From Saccopteryx bilineata (lineage: Eukaryota; Chordata; Mammalia; Chiroptera; Emballonuridae): a stretch of 64,000 nt of DNA. This document shows positions 10,881-22,309 of the stretch, piece after piece. The stretch's first letter is position 1. Each line of letters starts with the position of its first letter. The notes beneath the pieces were generated by a model that was not told the DNA's origin, ran no database searches, and saw nothing but the letters and a program-made list of their open reading frames with translations. The DNA lies in NCBI RefSeq assembly GCF_036850765.1, contig NC_089490.1:387824558-387888557 (forward strand). Reading direction: 5' to 3'. The position numbers and the translations under genes are program-made.

Positions 10881-11249
10881 TTTTTTTAAATCAAGTGAGA
10901 AGCAGGGAGGCAGAGAGACAGACTCTCGCATGCACCCCGACTGGGATCCACCCGGCAATCCCTGTCTGGGGCTGATGCTTTGCCCATCTGGGCTGCTGCT
11001 CTGTTGCTCAGCAACTGAGCTATTTTCATGCCTGAGGCAAAGCCCTGGAGCTATCCTCAGAGCCTGGGGCCAATTTGCTCATTGGAGCTATGGCTGTGGG
11101 AGTAGAAAAGAGAAAGAGAAAAAGAGAAGCGAGAGGGGGAGGGGTAGAGAAGCAGGTGGTTGCTTCTCCTGTGTGCCCTGACTGGGAATCAAACCCAGTA
11201 CTTCTACATACCAGACTAACTCTTTACCACTGAGCCAACTGGCCAGGGT
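10881..11249 (-). mobile_element. tRNA-derived bat SINE nested in L1, antisense
   Basis: The minus strand starts with a 'ccctggccagttggctcagtgg'-type tRNA head at 11249 and runs to an A tail near 10887. A 16-base target duplication with one mismatch, gattcctcattctttt and gactcctcattctttt, lies at 10865-10880 and 11250-11265. It belongs to the same long SINE group as 26059-26446 but is more diverged and lacks that copy's CCACCAGGGGGCG word. Confidence 0.92.
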
Positions 11250-13289
11250 GACTCCTCATTCTTTTAACAGTGTCTTTCACAGAACAGAATTTCAAATATT
11301 TTAATAAAGTTTAGCTTTTCAATTTCTTTTTATGGATTATGCCTTTGGAGTTGTATCTAAAAAGTTATTGTCATACCAAAAGTCATCTAGATTCTTCTGT
11401 GTTGTCTTTTAAGAGTTTTAGAGTTTTGCATTTTACATTTAGTTTTGTGATCCATTTTGAGTTAATTTTTGTGAGGGTTACAAGGTCTGTGTCTAAATTC
11501 ACTCTTTTGCATATGGATGTCTAGTTGTTCCAGCATCATTTGTTGAAAAGACTATCTTTTTCATTATATTATCTTTGCTCCTTTGTCAAAGATCATGTGA
11601 CTATATTTCTGGGCTCTGTCTGTTTCATTAATCTTTGTATCTATTTTTTCACTGATACCACACTGTCTTGAAGCTTTATTAATAAGTCTTAGAGTCAGGT
11701 ACTGACAGTCCTCCAACTTTCTTCTTCAATATTGTGTTGGCTATTCTGGGACTTCTGCCTCTCCATATAAATTTTAGAGTCAGTTTGTCGATAGCCACAA
11801 AACAACTTGCTGGGATTTTTATTGAGATTGCATTGAATCTGTAGATCACATTAGGAGGAACTGACAGCTTGACAATATTGAGTCTTTCTACCCATGAACA
11901 TAGAATATCTCTCCAATTCTTTAGTTCTTCTTGATGTTTTTCATCATAGTTTTACAGCTTTCCTCATAGAGATTTTGTGCATATTTTATTACATTTATAC
12001 CAAAGTATTTTATTTCTTTTGGTGCTAATGGAAATGGTATTGTGTTTTAAATTCAAATTCCACTTGGTCATTGCTGGTATATTAGAAAACATTTGATTTT
12101 TGTATATTAACTCGGTATTCTTTGACCTTGCTTTGCTATAAATGCTTTTTTACTTCTGTGAGTTTTTTTGTCAATTCTTTCAGATTTTCAGATGACACAG
12201 TCAGGTCATCTTTGAGCAAAGACAAGTTTATGTCTTCCTTCCAAAATTATAAAAATAAAACCTTGTTATAAAGAACAAGGTTCCTGCTCAATCTGTAACA
12301 ATGAAAATGAACTTTGTCTCATTGTATTAGCGGGGACCCCAGTACAATGCTGAGAAGCCGTGGTGAGAGGGGATGTCCTTGCCTTTTTCCTGATCACAGT
12401 GAGAGAGCTCCTAGTTTCTCACCACAAGTATGATGTTATCTGTACGGTCTTTGCAGATGTTCTTTATCAAGTGGAGGAAATTCCCCTTTATTCTTCTTCT
12501 GCCAAGTGTTTTAATCATGAGTGAATGTTGGATTTTGTCGGATGCTTTTTCTTCATCTATTGATATGATCATGTGATTTTTCTTCTTTAGCCTGTTGATG
12601 TGATGGATTACCTTAATTGATTTTTGTATGTTAAACCAGCCTTGGGTACATGAGATAAAATTCCTTGGCTCTGGTCTATAATACTTTTTATGTATTGCTG
12701 GGTTTGATCTGCTATTATTTGTTGAGGATTTCTGTATCTATGTTAATGAGAGATATTGATCTATAGTTTTCTTTGTCTGGCTTGGGTATTAGGGTAGTGC
12801 TGGTTTCATAGGATGAGTTATTAATTATTCTTTCTGTCCATATATTCTGGAAGAGATTGTAGAGAATCAGTATAATTTCTTAAATGTTTGGTAGAATTTA
12901 CTGGTGAACCTAAATGGGCCTGATGCTTTCTGTTTTGAAAGGTTATTAATTGTTGATTCAATGTATTTAATAGATACAGGTCTATTCAAATTGCTTGTTT
13001 CTTCTTGTATGAGTTTTGGCAGATTGCATCTTTCAAGGAATTGATCTATTTTATCTAGAATAATTTATGGTCAGCGAATTATTCATAGTATTCTTTTATT
13101 ATTCTTTTAATGTTCATGAGAACTATGGTGATGTTTCCTCTTTCATTTATTTCTGATATTAATAATTTGTGTCTTTTCCATCTCACACACTCTCTTTTAA
13201 AGTTAGCCTGGCTACAGGCCCTTTGCTTTTACCCATCTTTTCAAAGAACTAGGTTTTATTAATTTTATCTAGTGACTTTCTACCCTCCA

Positions 13290-13445
13290 AAGCCTGTGTT
13301 TTAATCATGGATCTATCACTGGTTATTTGAGAGATCTTAAGTCTTAAGGGATAAAACCCTTTTATTCTGAGCCTCAGTTTACCCATATGTAGAATGGGTA
13401 GTAATAACGATTCCCAGTCCAGAGTTAGTTTGAAGGCAAATGTCA
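13290..13445 (+). mobile_element. MIR SINE fragment
   Basis: 'gagcctcagtttacccatat' followed by 'gtagaatgggtagtaataacg' at about 13369-13410 is the MIR core end. Confidence 0.75.
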
Positions 13446-13459
13446 AATGTGAGTCCACA

Positions 13460-14270
13460 TTCATTGAATGAATATGTATTTGTTGAGACCCTACAATGTA
13501 TCAAGCTATTGCTCTGCATGCTGGGAATATCATAAGTAAATGAAACAGCAAAGCCCCCATCTTCGTGGAGCTTGTCTTCTGGCTGGGGTGATGGAGACCA
13601 AACAAACTCAATGTCAGGCAGTATTCAGTGGGGGGAAAGACAGGGAGTAGTCAAGGGAGTTACTATGTTGGCTGGGGGCACTTGGAAGGCCTTTTTGATC
13701 AGTTGTCATTTGAGCGAGACCTGAAGGCAGTGGGGAATGAGCCTTGACTTCATCTCAGGGAAGAGCCTTCCTGGCAGAGGGAACAGCAAGACTCAGGGCC
13801 ATGAGGTGGGCAGGCAGCTGGCATGCTGAGGTACCAGCGAGGAGGTTTGAGTGTGGGACTGAGGCAGTGTGGAAGGAGCAGAGGCCAGAAGGGATCTGGC
13901 AACCAGGGTGAGGGGTGTGGACTGTGGTTCTGAGGGTAACGGGAAGCCAGTGAACAAGACAGAAATGGAATCAGATTTACATTCTACCAAGATCACTGTG
14001 GCTGCTGTGTGCAGAACAGACTGTGTGGACGGGGAGACCGGTGCGGAGACTGATGTTAGAATCCAGGCAAGAGGTGAGGTGGTTTGGAAGGACAGAATGG
14101 AGGCGGAGGTGCTGAGGGGCCCCGACCTTCAGCATGGACTTCGGAAGTATCTCCAACAGACTCGCGAGTGGATGGGATGGGGTGGGAGAGAAAGAGAGGG
14201 GTCAAGCATGACCATGAGCGTGTGCCTGGAATGGAGATGCCTGGGTAGGCTGTGCTTTGGTGGAGGGAGA
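13460..14270 (-). mobile_element. L2 LINE 3' region, antisense, long
   Basis: The start 'attcattgaatgaatatgtatttgttgag' at 13460-13488 is the reverse of the L2 3' end. It is followed by 'catcttcgtggagcttgtcttctgg', 'catttgagcgagacctgaaggcag', 'gcagagggaacagcaag' and 'atcactgtggctgctgtgtg', the usual order of antisense L2 3' sequence. A 181-codon plus-strand frame at 13869-14414 is mostly a chance frame through this repeat. Confidence 0.82.
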
Positions 14271-15120
14271 GGGAGCATATTGAGTTTTCTTTGGGGGCAT
14301 TTTAGGTTGGCGCCCTGTGGAAAGTGCCACCTGGAGGTCCCCAGAGGGCGGCCCATCCAGGACACCAGGGCAAGCAGGTATTATTTTCACAGCGCCCGAG
14401 GAGCTGTTGAGTGACATGGACTGAGGAGGGAAGCCAGCTGCAAGAGCCAGCCCTGGGCTCAGTGACCACCTTGAAGGAGAGCGCCGTTCCGTTTAGCTGC
14501 TGGTGCCCGACATAGAAGGGGACAGATGCGGCAGGGCGTCCCTGGCGACCCGGCACCTGGGAGAGATGGTTCGCCTGCCTTCTCAATGCCACCAGAATTA
14601 TACTCAGTAATAACGATGAACTAAAAATCAATTCTAATACTGGCAGAAAAGAAACACAGTCAGTAAAACTTGTAGTGAACTTCATCATATGATACATATA
14701 ACCATGCCAGTCGACCAGCAAACATGACAGCACACAAAAAAAGAGGGAGAAAGTAATGGGCTCATACTTTCTAATTATATTAATGGATATTTTGAATAAA
14801 AGAAAAAAAAATACGTGCAGGAAGTTCCAAAGAGTGAACAACCCCACAAACCCCGCAAGGTTTGGAGATTTGGAGAGTGACTTGTACAGAGGTGGCCGCA
14901 ATGGCGGTCGGTGATCCCGTGTCTGTTTTCTGTCCGTTCAGCCACTGTGCTCTCACGGTTTAAGTCCAGATCTACTGTTCGAGGGCGCAATGTCCAGTGG
15001 CCTGGGGGCTGGAGATGTGAACTGAGGACAGAGAACTGCAGTGATCCTGAATCCTCATTCTCGAGAACGTGGGCAGCAGGATCTGGCTAGATAAGTGGGT
15101 GTTCTCGGAACTCACTCCCA
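14271..15120. other. Unassigned block, AT-rich at 14585-14870
   Basis: The AT-rich part holds A runs and 'ctaattatattaatgg' but no terminal repeats or LINE words I recognise. A 199-codon minus-strand frame crosses it (14302-14901); its hydrophobic part comes from translated A-rich DNA and it has no recognisable domain. Confidence 0.4.
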
Positions 15121-15139
15121 TGTAAACACAGTGTTTATT
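15121..15139. promoter_or_regulatory. Paired inverted forkhead motifs
   Basis: TGTAAACA (15121-15128) and TGTTTATT (15132-15139) face each other across three bases. Both match the forkhead core (RTAAAYA). Binding is inferred, not shown. Confidence 0.35.
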
Positions 15140-16393
15140 AAAGCTCGAGGAATAACAATGCGTTCATTGGAAGCTTACATACATATTATTAAAACCCAGC
15201 AGTGACTGCTGCAATTGTTAAGAACTTAGAGCAACAAAAGATTTTTCTTTTTAAGCAGGGTGTTTTTTTATCACTGACATTATTTTAGAATTGTCAGCGT
15301 TTGGTGGGTTTTATGTGTGTTTTATAATTCTCTACAGACGGTTCACCCCCTAAGTGCCTACAGATTGCTCCCACTGCCCCACCCTTGGCACGCCAATAGG
15401 GAGGTGTTTCCAAGAGGGTTGTTGCTAGGGTGGGGGGCGGGGAGGGTGAAGGGGCAGAAGGTGCACAGAAGGCCCTGAGGAGGAGACTGCGGCTGGTCTT
15501 GCAGTGAGCCCAGGTAGCTTCCAGGCGGCACAGGTGCAGAAGGGCCTTCTAGCGGTCCAGTACGTAATGAGGCCGGAAGCAGCTTGGCGCCTGGTGTCCC
15601 GGGGAACCCTGAGTTGGTAGGTATTTGAGCTAGTGAACTCCATTTCCTGACAGCTCCAGTTCTGAGTGCCATCTGTGTACAATGTCTAGCGTTACGGAGA
15701 GTCAGGCACCGAGAGCTTCATCCTCAGGGTGACAGTTTGCCCTGGTGGATGTGATTCTGCACCTCCTGAGGACACATGCAGCCCTGCTCAGTGGAGCGCC
15801 TGCCCTCCTCCTCTCTCCTCCCCTTTCCCTTTCTGCCACGTAGTCCTCGGAGGCAGCTGTTCTAATGAAAAATCTCATAAATACCAGGAGATAAGGATCG
15901 AGGTTCTTTTGGTTCTTATTTCTGCCCAGACTCCTCGGAGAGCCTTTTCGGTAGGAACTGTCCCTTTGGAACTGAGATTTTCTCCCAGACTTCAGAGACA
16001 GGGCTTCTTAGGAACGCAACATCCGTTTAAACTGAACTTGAACCGAGAGACAGGCGTGTCCCCCAGGAGCAGGATAGGGCAGAGCAGGAGGTGGAGAATC
16101 GGCGTTCTGTCCAGGGAAGCATCCCACAGTGCGTTCCCTTGCAGAGGCGGGGAGCAGGGGACCTCAGGCCAGAGGCTGGGCTTTGTGCCGCCTGCTGTCC
16201 TAATAACACCTTGGCCCCTGACCGCAAAGACCTACCCCCCCACCCCACCCCTGCCAGGAGAGCTAGCGGGGTAACAGAGGGGCTCCTCCAGCCTGGGAGG
16301 GAGTGACCCTCAGAAGTCACTTTCCAGGTGGGATTTCCCAGCTCTCGGCATTTGTACTGACAGGTCCTCCTTTACTCTCTTTCTCCATCCCTT
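15140..16393. other. Unassigned unique sequence
   Basis: AT-rich to 15350 ('cttacatacatattattaaaaccc'), then GC-rich without repeat words. A 181-codon plus frame (15729-16274) has no recognisable protein features and no start context to favour it. Confidence 0.45.
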
Positions 16394-16420
16394 CCTCTCT
16401 CTCTCTCTCTCTCTCTCTCC
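16394..16420. repeat. CT microsatellite
   Basis: About a dozen CT units within a longer pyrimidine-rich stretch. Confidence 0.9.
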
Positions 16421-16865
16421 TTTCTTCTCCCCTCCCTGATTTCCTGAGCATCCACTGGGATACTGAAATGAAAAATTCCCCATCTTCGACCTCAGTGAAC
16501 TCAGAATCTGATAGAAGAATCTGATTCGCTTAGAGATAAGAAAAGTTGAGCACTTTGTGTATGTGTGTGCGTGTGTGTGGTCTGGCTGTTAAGACAATAT
16601 AGCAACTTTACAGAGAGCTTGGAAATGGAGGAAAAAGACATCATTCGGTCTCTCTCTCAGGACAAGGGGCCCACTCACTTCCTGCTTTTGTTCCCACTCA
16701 GGCGCACGTTCAATAGCGTTGCCTCTAGAAAGCCCGGGCAGTTTGGCTTCCTGCTTTTCTTTGCTCCCAATCCCGGCTGCATCACAGCTGTGTGGGACCC
16801 CTGTCTGGGCAGCACGGGCGAGGAGACCTGCAGCTCGATAGAGGCATGCCTCCTGGAAAGGGTAG
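16421..16865. other. Unassigned sequence
   Basis: Nothing recognisable apart from a short GT tract at 16560-16580. Confidence 0.45.
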
Positions 16866-17062
16866 TCAGGTCTAGTAAATTAAACTATGGGACACCCCGT
16901 TACATTTGAACTTTGTATAGACAGCGAATTACTTTTTAGCATATAGCCCATGCAATATCGGTCCCATGTGGTATTGGGGACATACACTAAAAAATGATTT
17001 GTTGTTTATCTGCAACTTAAACTTAACTGGGCATCCTTATTTTATTCGGCAATTCTGTGTCC
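16866..17062. mobile_element. Palindromic DNA transposon fossil (MER53-like)
   Basis: The two halves are imperfect inverted repeats: 'gacaccccgttacatttgaac' and 'gcgaattactttttagcatat' on the left answer 'acactaaaaaatgatttg' and 'aacttaactgggcatcc' on the right, around a centre near 16955-16975. Size and palindromic plan fit an old mammalian non-autonomous DNA transposon; the MER53 name is from memory and uncertain. Its right end contains a duplicated 18-base word (17044-17061 and 17068-17085). Confidence 0.7.
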
Positions 17063-17085
17063 CGAGTATTCGGCAGTTCTGTGTC

Positions 17086-17979
17086 TTTCTGCATGTGGAT
17101 AGTCAGCGCCGCTTTATTGAATGACAGAGAAAATTATCCAGCTGATATGTATTCTTTCCCATTTTGGAGGGGGAACTCTCTTCCCTAACTTGAATCTCTC
17201 CCTTCTCTTGGTCGTGCCTCTCTGACCTTCCGATCTCCATCGCTCTGTGGCTTAGCACAGTGGGAGGTCACGGAGTCCAGCCCTTACAGTCCCCTCTAAG
17301 TACTTCCCTTCTTCAGCCGCTTTCTGGGAGCTTCCAGTGCCTGCAGGTGTTAGGTTTGCTCCCTGTGGGGGGAGAAGGGGATGGTGGGAGCTGTGCATTA
17401 GCACTCACTCCCTCGTGGGCCCCTTCAGCTGCTGTCTCCAAAGCCCATCAGCATCTTTGGCAGTGACAGATCTGAGCAGTGTGTCTTTGGATCAGAGGAA
17501 GCAAAGGTCTGAGGACATTGGTCCGCGGCAGCAAACCCACAGAGACCGACCCCCCCCCCCCCATCTTTCTCTCCATCAATGGACTTATTTTTCATTCTAA
17601 GGCAGCTTCAGGGTGATAAAAATATAAATCTACGTGGCAGACAGTAAAAAAGCAAAACAAAACGTGATTAACTAGAAACTGGGAAGGCAGCATTGCCTTG
17701 TGGTAAAATGGATTTTCTGTTTAACTGAGGGTTAATAGAAGACTCGTTTTGATTCAACCTCTGTTCCTGCAAATCTTTCTAAAATGTATTAGCCTGTTCC
17801 CTGGTTTTCCTAAGTGCACCATAATGACCATAATTGAATCTCGTTGCTGGCGGAGCATCCTGTGGGGCGTCGGGGTGCCCTGTTGTAAATGTCAGCCCTC
17901 TGGATGCAGCCCGTTGCCAGGCCCTCGGGGCTGCGCTGTATGCTGTGTGCTTTGCAGTAGTCCCTTCTTACTCATTGCC
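17086..17979. other. Unassigned unique sequence
   Basis: No gene or repeat is clear. The 17570-17860 part is AT-rich, with 'gataaaaatataaatc' and 'gtgattaactag', and could be conserved non-coding DNA. A C run lies at 17551-17562. Confidence 0.4.
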
Positions 17980-18135
17980 ATCCCATCCTGTCATCCCAGT
18001 TACCCTGGGCCAGGGCTCCAGAAGGGACCATTTTACAGATGTGGAAACTGAGGTCCAGCCAGTGAAGAACTTGCCCCAAGGCCGTCTCTGACTGGTGGAG
18101 GAGCTGGATCTGAAGCCAGCAGAAATGGCGGTGGC
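17980..18135 (-). mobile_element. MIR SINE fragment, antisense
   Basis: 'ccattttacagatgtggaaa' at about 18028-18047, then 'ctgaggtccagccagtgaagaacttgcccc', is the reverse MIR core. Confidence 0.85.
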
Positions 18136-18139
18136 AAGT

Positions 18140-18275
18140 TGGCCCAGACTCTAATCCTGGCTCTCAGGAAGAAGCCCATAATACTTTATGAGCCTCGGTT
18201 TCTTCACCCATGAATTGGGCATAATAACCTTTCCTTGCCGTGCTGTGCTGAGATTAAGAGAGGTAATGATGTGGG
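18140..18275 (+). mobile_element. MIR SINE fragment
   Basis: 'tatgagcctcggtttcttca' then 'cccatgaattgggcataataacc' at about 18187-18230 is MIR core. It lies head to head with the preceding antisense copy. Confidence 0.78.
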
Positions 18276-18439
18276 CGGGCTGCACACCAGGGCCTTCAGA
18301 TATTGAAAAGAAAAATGGCGCACACATACTCTCTGCCCCCAACAAAACCAAACATACCCTGGTCCTGGGACTCTGCCTCCATCTTCTTTCCACATTCTTG
18401 CCGTCCCTCCTCCATGCACTAGTGGATTTGCTTACAGAC

Positions 18440-18620
18440 CCCGGGACCAGTTTGCATATGAATCCTGACTCTATCCTCCCTCCCCTCCCTGTGCAACCAC
18501 ATTTCTGGGTCTCAGTTTTCCCATCTGTCTGATGGGGATGATAATAGTTACGTGCCTCCTAGGGATGCCATGAGGATTTAAAGCAAGAGAGCTCATCTTT
18601 GGGCACGTGTTTTGCAAGGA
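18440..18620 (+). mobile_element. MIR SINE fragment
   Basis: 'gtctcagttttcccatctgt' and 'ctgatggggatgataatagtt' at about 18509-18550 with 'atgccatgaggatttaaagc' after it follow the MIR core and 3' part. Confidence 0.88.
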
Positions 18621-19640
18621 CTGGCCATTGCCATCCTAGGACTTGGTGAAGGGAGTCCAGATTAACCAAGCTTTCCGGGATGTGGTTCATAGCCTGAGCA
18701 TGTTAGCAGGATTGGGCTCAGGGTCAGAGCGCCCTGTTGGTGCCCCTGAAGCTCGCATGGTCTGTCTGGAAAAGGAGAGAGAGACACCCCTCTTTTGATC
18801 CTGCTTCCTGCCACTGTCTGGCTGATTTTACCCTGCCTGGGGTGCTCAGGGAAGGACACTGAGAGGGCCCGTGGGAAGTCACTTAGGAGGAACTCTGGTC
18901 CTGAATGGGAGAATTCTACCCTGACAGAGGCCCCTGCGCAGGGGACGCTGGTCTCAAGTAGCCCCTCTGTCTGGGTCCGTCTGTGCCCCGCCCTTTACGT
19001 CATGCATGTCTAACACTTGAAGAAGGCATTTGTCTTCTCCTTATCAAGGGTTCCACTCCGAGCACAGAGGCCCATCTGTGTGTGACCTCTGAACCCTCCC
19101 AGGGGCGGTTGTGGTGGAGGTGGGGAGAACAGTTTGCCAAGCCAAACGCTGGCGGGTGAGGCCACCTGCTCTGGCTGCAGCTAGGTCGGGGACGCCTGGG
19201 GCCTTGCGGGCAAGTCTCCTTCAGCCCCCGAGCGACCAGCACTGACTCCTGCCAGGCCACCTCCTTGCTCTGCAGGTGGCCTACTTCCAGACACCCTCCA
19301 GGACTCTTTGAGGGGAGAGGGGGTAGTTGCAGCGAAGCAGCCACCCTGGTCTTTCAGGACAGAAACAGCAGCCTGTGAGTAAAGCCGCTGGGTAGGCTGG
19401 TTTCTTTTTAATGGGAAGGCTGAGAGAAATTACGTGGTTTGTGAATATTTACAGGCAAATTACTTCAGGGAGGAAATGAATTCATTCTCTCTCCTCTCCC
19501 ACTGTTAACGGATCACACTGTGGTTCCTGCCGCCTGCATCCCACATCCCTGTCTTTTTTTCTTTCTTGCAAGTACTTGAAGTCATTCCAGCTCCAGAAGG
19601 CGGGGCCAGGTCAATGTGTCCATGTAATGCACCATGCATT
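18621..19640. other. Unassigned unique sequence
   Basis: GC-rich, no repeat or gene signature. Short frames on both strands (up to 114 codons) are without recognisable product. Confidence 0.45.
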
Positions 19641-19644
19641 TTAT

Positions 19645-19830
19645 GGAGCGCCATGCATTTATGTAGCACCTACTGTTTTCCAAGGCCTGGTTCAGGTGCA
19701 GGGGACACTGAAGTGAACACCGCGTCTGTTTTCCACGGGTGTCCCGTGGAGGGGGCATGTAGACAAAGAAGGGCACGGCCCTGCTGGAGGGACCTTCGCT
19801 CTGTCTGAGGCCCCAGGGCCCACTGAGCCG
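19645..19830 (-). mobile_element. L2 fragment, antisense
   Basis: 'tttatgtagcacctactgttttccaaggcctgg' (about 19658-19690) and 'ggggacactgaagtgaacac' are reversed L2 3'-end sequence. Confidence 0.72.
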
Positions 19831-20841
19831 AGGGAGGGAGGAGGGAGGGAGGGAGGGATGGGTCTGGCCGCTGTGGGCCTTGTGAGGGCCACAGCAGAGG
19901 GGTCTGTCCCGGCAGCCTACCCCAGGGCTGACCTCTGGGCCCTTCTCCTTGGGAGAAGCTTCCATGGTGCTCTTTTTCCTTCTAGCTTTGCGAGTCCTTC
20001 CTCCATTCTCCTCTTGGTTCCCTGTTGGCTGTGTCCTTCGTTCACCCCAGGTCACACAAAGTGAGACCAGCCCTTTACCCTCGGGATTCTGAAATGGGGC
20101 CGAGGAGTAGACATTTCAGAACTGTCCAGAGCATCCTCAGGCCTGGCCGCCCTCAGGTATTAATGAAAAGCACTGGGCCCTTTTTGTATTATGTGAGGGC
20201 CCCTCCTTGACTTGCGACAGGGAGGAAACAGTGGCTCATGGCTTCTGGGCCAGATCCTGGGGAGGCTTTTGGGGGAGCAACCTCGGGATCAGTGCTACGG
20301 CTGACACCTGTCACCCTGGGAGCAAATGGAACACACTGTTGTGGTCTTTTTAGACACAGACTGCCTTCACCTGCTCCTAATGTGTGCATGCATGCACACA
20401 CACATGTTTCATACCGTGCCTTCACCTTCTCCCTGCACACGCTTGTCCACATACCTGTGCATACCTGTGGACATGCCTGCACATAGCTACTCACACTCCT
20501 GCACGTTTAGCCTGCTCCCACTTACTACCCACACATCCTTCCCTAAGCAGATTCCCTCCCTCCACACATATATCCTGCCTGCTCCTCCCCACCATTCATT
20601 GCTCTCTCTCTCCTCCCTCTCCTGCCCACCATGCTACAACCTGGCTCTTGGATCATCTTGCTTGTTTCTCAGCCCCAGGCCTACAGAACTCTGGGTTTTC
20701 TGGGGCCCTTTCCACAGATGCTGAGCACATCAGGGGTTCTGGAGAGAATGAGAGTGGGGAGACTGAGTCAGGGAGTAAACCTGGGCCCTGTGCAAATATC
20801 CTTCAAAGCTGGGTATATTTCCTGACCCCTCCTGTTTCACA
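19831..20841. other. Unassigned sequence with low-complexity parts
   Basis: A GGGA-rich tract lies at 19832-19860 and a CACA/TGCA-rich C/A stretch at 20385-20530. The long overlapping frames here (up to 196 codons at 20384-20974) translate this simple sequence and the CATC repeat and are not genes. Confidence 0.5.
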
Positions 20842-20906
20842 CATCCATCCATCCATCCATCCATCCATCCATCCATCCATCCATCCATCCACTCATTCAT
20901 TCATTA
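20842..20906. repeat. CATC tetranucleotide repeat
   Basis: About twelve CATC units (20842-20890) followed by an ATTC tract to 20906. Confidence 0.95.
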
Positions 20907-20990
20907 CAGCACATATCAATAGTGACCCCGGCAAAAACATGGCCTTTGCCCTTATAGGGCTCACCTTGTTATAGTCCACCTACCTCATCA
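20890..20990 (-). mobile_element. L2 fragment, antisense
   Basis: 'cattcattcattacagcaca' then a diverged 'ggcctttgcccttatagggctcacctt' fits reversed L2 3' end; the ATTC repeat may have grown from its tail. Confidence 0.6.
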
Positions 20991-21054
20991 TTTTCTTCAT
21001 GGTTTGTGGTTTGTTAAGGAGAAAATGACACTGAACCTTATACTTGTTTCTGGA

Positions 21055-21190
21055 AAACCAGAAGCTCTAAATTCCAGTTTCTGCCACTTGCTAGCTGTGT
21101 GTGTGACCTTGGACACGTCATGTCATTCCCCGAGCCTCAGTGTCCTCGTTTGTAAAATGGGGGTCATGGTGCCTCTCTCCCAGGAAGAGC
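21055..21190 (+). mobile_element. MIR SINE fragment
   Basis: 'cttgctagctgtgtgtgtga', 'ccttggacacgtcatg' and 'gtcctcgtttgtaaaatggggg' (21143-21164) are clear MIR words. Confidence 0.9.
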
Positions 21191-21873
21191 TCTGGGCCGT
21201 TTGGACAACAGGCATGGCCACCAACTTGGGGACTTTGTTGTCTATCAACTAACCCCTCCGCAGTACACAGGCCGGGTGGGGTGCAGCAGACTGCTGCAAC
21301 CTGCCAGCTTGCTGGAGCTGGAGTGAGAGGTGGGACGTGGGTGGATAAAGTGCTTCTAAGCACTGGTGAGTCTTTGAACCCGTCTGTGAAATACCTACTG
21401 TTCAGCTATGGTTTCTTTTTTCTGTCTCTTTAAGAGAAAGCAGTTGAGAAAGGACTAGCTTATCACACACATTAAGGGAATATGATGCTGTAGAGGTTTC
21501 TGCGCAGGGCGAGAGGAATAGCCAGAAACCGGTGGCTTAGTCATCGAGTGGCTGCCCTGGAGGGCGCCCGGCCAGCTCTGTCGTCTGTGGACTAGAGATA
21601 GTGAAGCCTGTTGAAGGCTTGGAAATCCTCCCTGGCGTCTGCATGCTGGGCCTTGCTGGAGGGCATCCCACAGTCACCAGATTCCAGTCAGAGGCCCCCC
21701 CTGCTCCTCACCTGTCCCCCTCCCCTCCACAGGGTGGGTGCCACTTGAAGCAGATCCAGATGTTGGCGCTGCCAAGGGCCTGGGGGACCAAGAGGTGGCT
21801 GAGTGGCTTTTAAAAAAAATATTATAACACCTTTAATAGGTCATTGGAAAATATGATGGGTAATGTCTAGAAA

Positions 21874-21875
<2 letters not shown>
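21191..21875. other. Unassigned sequence
   Basis: No recognisable gene or repeat. A run of A with 'atattataacacctttaat' lies at 21812-21838. Confidence 0.45.

Positions 21876-21938
<63 letters not shown>
21876..21938. repeat. CT/CA compound microsatellite
   Basis: A CT tract runs directly into about twenty CA units. Confidence 0.95.
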
Positions 21939-21939
<1 letters not shown>

Positions 21940-21941
21940 GG

Positions 21942-22055
21942 ACTGTTAGCTTCTTGATAAATAGGACACTCTCTAATCTGCATTGTTGCTCCAATGGTTG
22001 TAATAGCACACAGTACGGTCAACAGATCTTTGTTGGATGATGACTGAATGGAACT
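21942..22055 (+). mobile_element. L2 3' end fragment
   Basis: 'gcacacagtacggtcaacag' then 'atctttgttggatgatgactgaatgga' is a diverged L2 3' terminus. Confidence 0.65.
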
Positions 22056-22309
22056 TTCCAGCAGTGTGTTCATGCCTCTGTCTGTTCTGCCGCATCTCTG
22101 GGCATGTCTGGTACATAGGACTGACCGCAGGGCCTGAGGGATGCAATTTATAAACAGAGCTCAAGTGTTGAGCACATTTAGGCCTGTGTACACCGGTGTA
22201 ATTCACACTGCGAGCAAGATGGAGGACTTTTCCATCAGCCCAGGAAGTCTCTGTGTGCCACGCCCAGCCAAGCCTCCTTCCCTCCCCAGGGCCACCCACT
22301 GAGCGGCTT

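Larger units (their letters stand above)
9257..13270 (-). mobile_element. Antisense L1 LINE, 5'-truncated, with two nested insertions
   Basis: From left to right the plus strand reads the complement of an L1 3' tail (T/C-rich at 9257-9280), the 3' UTR ('agagcagctttaggttcacagcaaaac'), and ORF2 back past the reverse transcriptase region ('atgcttttt.. gatatgatcatgtgattttt' near 12540-12580) to about 13270, where it stops. It is interrupted by an L1 piece (9784-10278) and a SINE (10881-11249). Without them about 3.1 kb of L1 remains. On the minus strand no frame longer than about 70 codons survives in the ORF2 part, so it encodes no enzyme. Confidence 0.95.

Noticed and set aside
9257..13270. A working L1 reverse transcriptase
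   Set aside because: The ORF2 part is broken into short frames on the minus strand and the 5' half is missing.
13869..14414. 181-codon plus-strand open frame
   Set aside because: Most of it lies on an antisense L2 element; no protein features.
14302..14901. 199-codon minus-strand open frame with a hydrophobic N-terminal part
   Set aside because: The hydrophobic stretch is translated A-rich DNA; the rest is GC-rich filler. No family resemblance.
20384..20974. 196-codon plus-strand open frame rich in His, Pro and Ser
   Set aside because: It translates CACA-rich DNA and the CATC repeat as repeating Ile-His-Pro-Ser.
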